Positions 62,732 to 64,000 of a DNA stretch of 64,000 nucleotides are shown here, piece by piece (within the stretch, counting starts at the first letter, position 1; each line of letters begins with the position of its first letter). Position numbers and translations under genes: made by a program. Under the pieces are notes generated by a model that saw only the letters and a list, made by a program, of their open reading frames with translations, was not told the origin of the DNA and searched no databases. This stretch comes from Bacteroidales bacterium 6E (GTDB lineage: Bacteria; Bacteroidota; Bacteroidia; Bacteroidales; Prolixibacteraceae): the NCBI GenBank assembly GCA_001270045.2, contig DF970690.1:682373-746372 (forward strand), read 5' to 3'.

Positions 62732-62811
62732 CTCACCATATAGCTTTGCGCAATAATTTATTGCCGAAGTTAATGAGCGGGGAGATAAGGATTAATTTCG
62801 AAACTAATTAA
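62732..62811 (+). pseudogene. hsdS: relic of an hsdS 3' end
   Basis: The sequence reads [17 protein letters not shown] before its stop and aligns base by base with the intact hsdS end at 61864-61926 (CTCACC, GCTTT, TTATTGCC, AAGTT, ATGAG, GGGGAG, TAAGG all conserved). Only the last ~25 codons remain. It shows that a second hsdS gene, or the original 3' end, was here before the Abi_C-like gene arrived. Confidence 0.75.
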
Positions 62812-62823
62812 GAAAATAGGAAT

Positions 62824-63606
62824 ATGGAAGAACCATTTAAACCACTCAGTTTATCAATTGGAGAACTGTTTGGAAACATCGATGCCTTATATAAAATCCC
62901 TCAGTATCAGCGGCCTTATAAATGGGAAGATGAACAAGTGGAAAAACTATGGGACGACATTTATGATGCATACGAAAATAACGAGGACAATTATTTTCTT
63001 GGGTCAATAATCACTGCAAAACCAAGGGATAACGAAAAATCGGCGTATGTAGATGTAGTGGATGGACAACAACGCATAACCACCTTAATGATCCTTTTTT
63101 GCGTAATTAGAGACCTTTATCCAGAAATCAACAAAGACAATATTTCACAGAATCCCTTTGCTGTAGACATTGATAGACTTGCCGCATCTATAAGCCGCCT
63201 GGGAAAAGCTGACCGTTTGAAATTATATACACACAGACAGCATCAAAGCGATTTTCATGAACAAATTATTAAAGGCAACACTCGCGATTTAAGAAAACCT
63301 TATAAATACCAAATTAAGACAGACGAAGAGCCTAAATACAAATTCATCAACACGGCTGTTATATTTCGTGAAAAATTTATTGTGTTAGGTCAGGCACAAT
63401 CTGAAGAGCTTATTAACTACCTATTTAATCAGGTAAAAATAATTCGTATCGATTGTAAAAATCGTGAATTCGCCATCAAATTATTTCAGGTGCTGAACGA
63501 CAGAGGCATGGACTTGACAGCTGCAGACCTTATTAAAAGTTTTTTGCTGGAAAAACTATACTCAAAATCACTAGTGTCCAATAAATTTTTTTCAACTAAT
63601 ATTTAA
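62824..63606 (+). pseudogene. DUF262 (GmrSD-like) protein, truncated by an IS4-family element
   Basis: About 250 residues of a DUF262 protein: IDALYKIPQYQRPYKWEDEQ, NYFLGSIITAK, the DGQQR motif VVDGQQRITTLMILF, and LNDRGMDLTAADLIKSFLLE. DUF262 is the ParB-like nuclease/NTPase domain of GmrSD-type restriction enzymes and related antiphage proteins, normally 500-700 residues with further C-terminal domains. After LLEKLYSK (about 63570) the frame runs into the insertion sequence and stops at 63606, so the gene is broken. It starts 12 bases after the hsdS relic and was part of the same defence island. Confidence 0.8.
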
Positions 63607-64000
63607 AGGCAAATTCAAGTTGAGCGGGTTTTTCACATATATCATCAATGGTCTCAGGGGTCAGAAAAAGATCTCTGATGGGCGTCTTGTCTGTCAGTAC
63701 TCTGCTAATGACACGAAGTACATTGAATGTAGTCCTGCCCAACTGACAGTCATGTTCGATGATAGCCACGAGACAGTATGTGATAACCGCAATGTAAATT
63801 TGTATTCTCACAGCGTTTTCCGTATTACCCCAGAAAGATGTGATGCGGAGATGCTGCTTTATCCACCGAAAAAAGAGTTCCACCTGCCAGCGCTGCTTAT
63901 ACAACATAGCGATGTCTTTCGCCTTGATGCTGATGTTGTTGGTCAGGAACGTGAACGTTCTTTTAAGGTCGGGAGCATAGTAAACGATCCTCCTCATTAC
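63573..64000 (-). mobile_element. IS4-family insertion sequence, partial (runs out of window)
   Basis: The coding sense of the DUF262 gene ends at about 63572, where AGTGTCCAATAAATTTTTTT begins; this is the likely end of the element. The transposase is read on the minus strand from the window edge. The other end and any target duplication lie outside the window. Confidence 0.7.
63596..64000 (-). CDS. IS4-family transposase, C-terminal part
   Basis: The C-terminal ~134 residues are visible and the frame runs off the window at 64000. It shows FLTNNISIKAKDIAMLYKQR, then the IS4 YREK signature Y-x2-R-x3-E-x6-K in YKQRWQVELFFRWIKQ, which contains the catalytic Glu of the DDE triad. NAVRIQIYIAVITYCLVAI follows. 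The first two catalytic Asp residues would be encoded outside the window. Confidence 0.88.
   Translation of the reverse strand, partial: VMRRIVYYAPDLKRTFTFLTNNISIKAKDIAMLYKQRWQVELFFRWIKQHLRITSFWGNTENAVRIQIYIAVITYCLVAIIEHDCQLGRTTFNVLRVISRVLTDKTPIRDLFLTPETIDDICEKPAQLEFAFKY

Overview
The window comes from a member of the Bacteroidota. The evidence is type IX secretion (T9SS) C-terminal sorting domains, YDG/MBG-repeat giant surface proteins, a SusC/SusD pair with an ECF sigma/FecR regulator, DUF6266 proteins and a BT4734/DUF3987 primase pair. A marine or anoxic Marinilabiliales/Prolixibacteraceae-like lineage fits best, but that placement is inference. No rRNA or tRNA gene and no CRISPR array was seen.

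Layout. (1) 1-18730: surface-protein region. It holds the 3' end of a YDG/MBG repeat protein that lacks a sorting domain, a small secreted protein resembling DUF4347, a 4084-residue giant adhesin and a 1414-residue YDG/MBG/calcium-repeat protein. Only the last two end in T9SS sorting domains. (2) 19000-30746: seven same-strand signalling genes: a kinase-less PAS protein, a solute-binding sensor kinase, a single-domain response regulator, a receiver-PAS hybrid kinase, a four-PAS kinase, a pseudo-receiver/PAS protein without kinase, and a LytS-type membrane kinase. None has a DNA-binding output domain. (3) 31256-41554: an accessory island. It holds two DUF6266 genes, an unknown 363-residue protein, a small HTH protein, an archaeo-eukaryotic-type primase (BT4734 family), a PriCT-2/DUF3987 primase-helicase, and a phage-like lysis set (coiled-coil membrane protein, holin-like protein, peptidoglycan hydrolase, spanin-like protein). 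Its spacers are full of structured repeats: a five-unit direct-repeat array, covarying hairpins and palindromes. No integrase, capsid or terminase gene is visible. (4) 41726-56002: a polysaccharide utilisation locus (PUL) with ECF sigma factor, FecR anti-sigma, SusC with an STN domain, SusD, GH27, a six-hairpin glycosidase-like protein, an S1 sulfatase and GH97. Together these suggest a sulfated alpha-galactoside substrate. (5) 56327-59002: an IS21-family insertion sequence. (6) 59320-63606: a type I restriction-modification island with hsdM, hsdS, an Abi_C-like gene, a relic of a second hsdS 3' end, and a DUF262 gene cut off by an IS4-family element that runs out of the window.

How the parts may work together. 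In the PUL, SusC/SusD would bind and import glycan; the SusC STN domain would relay occupancy through FecR to release the sigma factor, and the secreted or periplasmic enzymes would remove sulfate and alpha-linked galactose. In the accessory island, a primase-helicase pair would replicate DNA and the four-gene membrane/hydrolase set would breach the envelope. The two halves are joined by DUF6266 genes of unknown role and by shared non-coding elements. That island is the best candidate here for an undescribed system.
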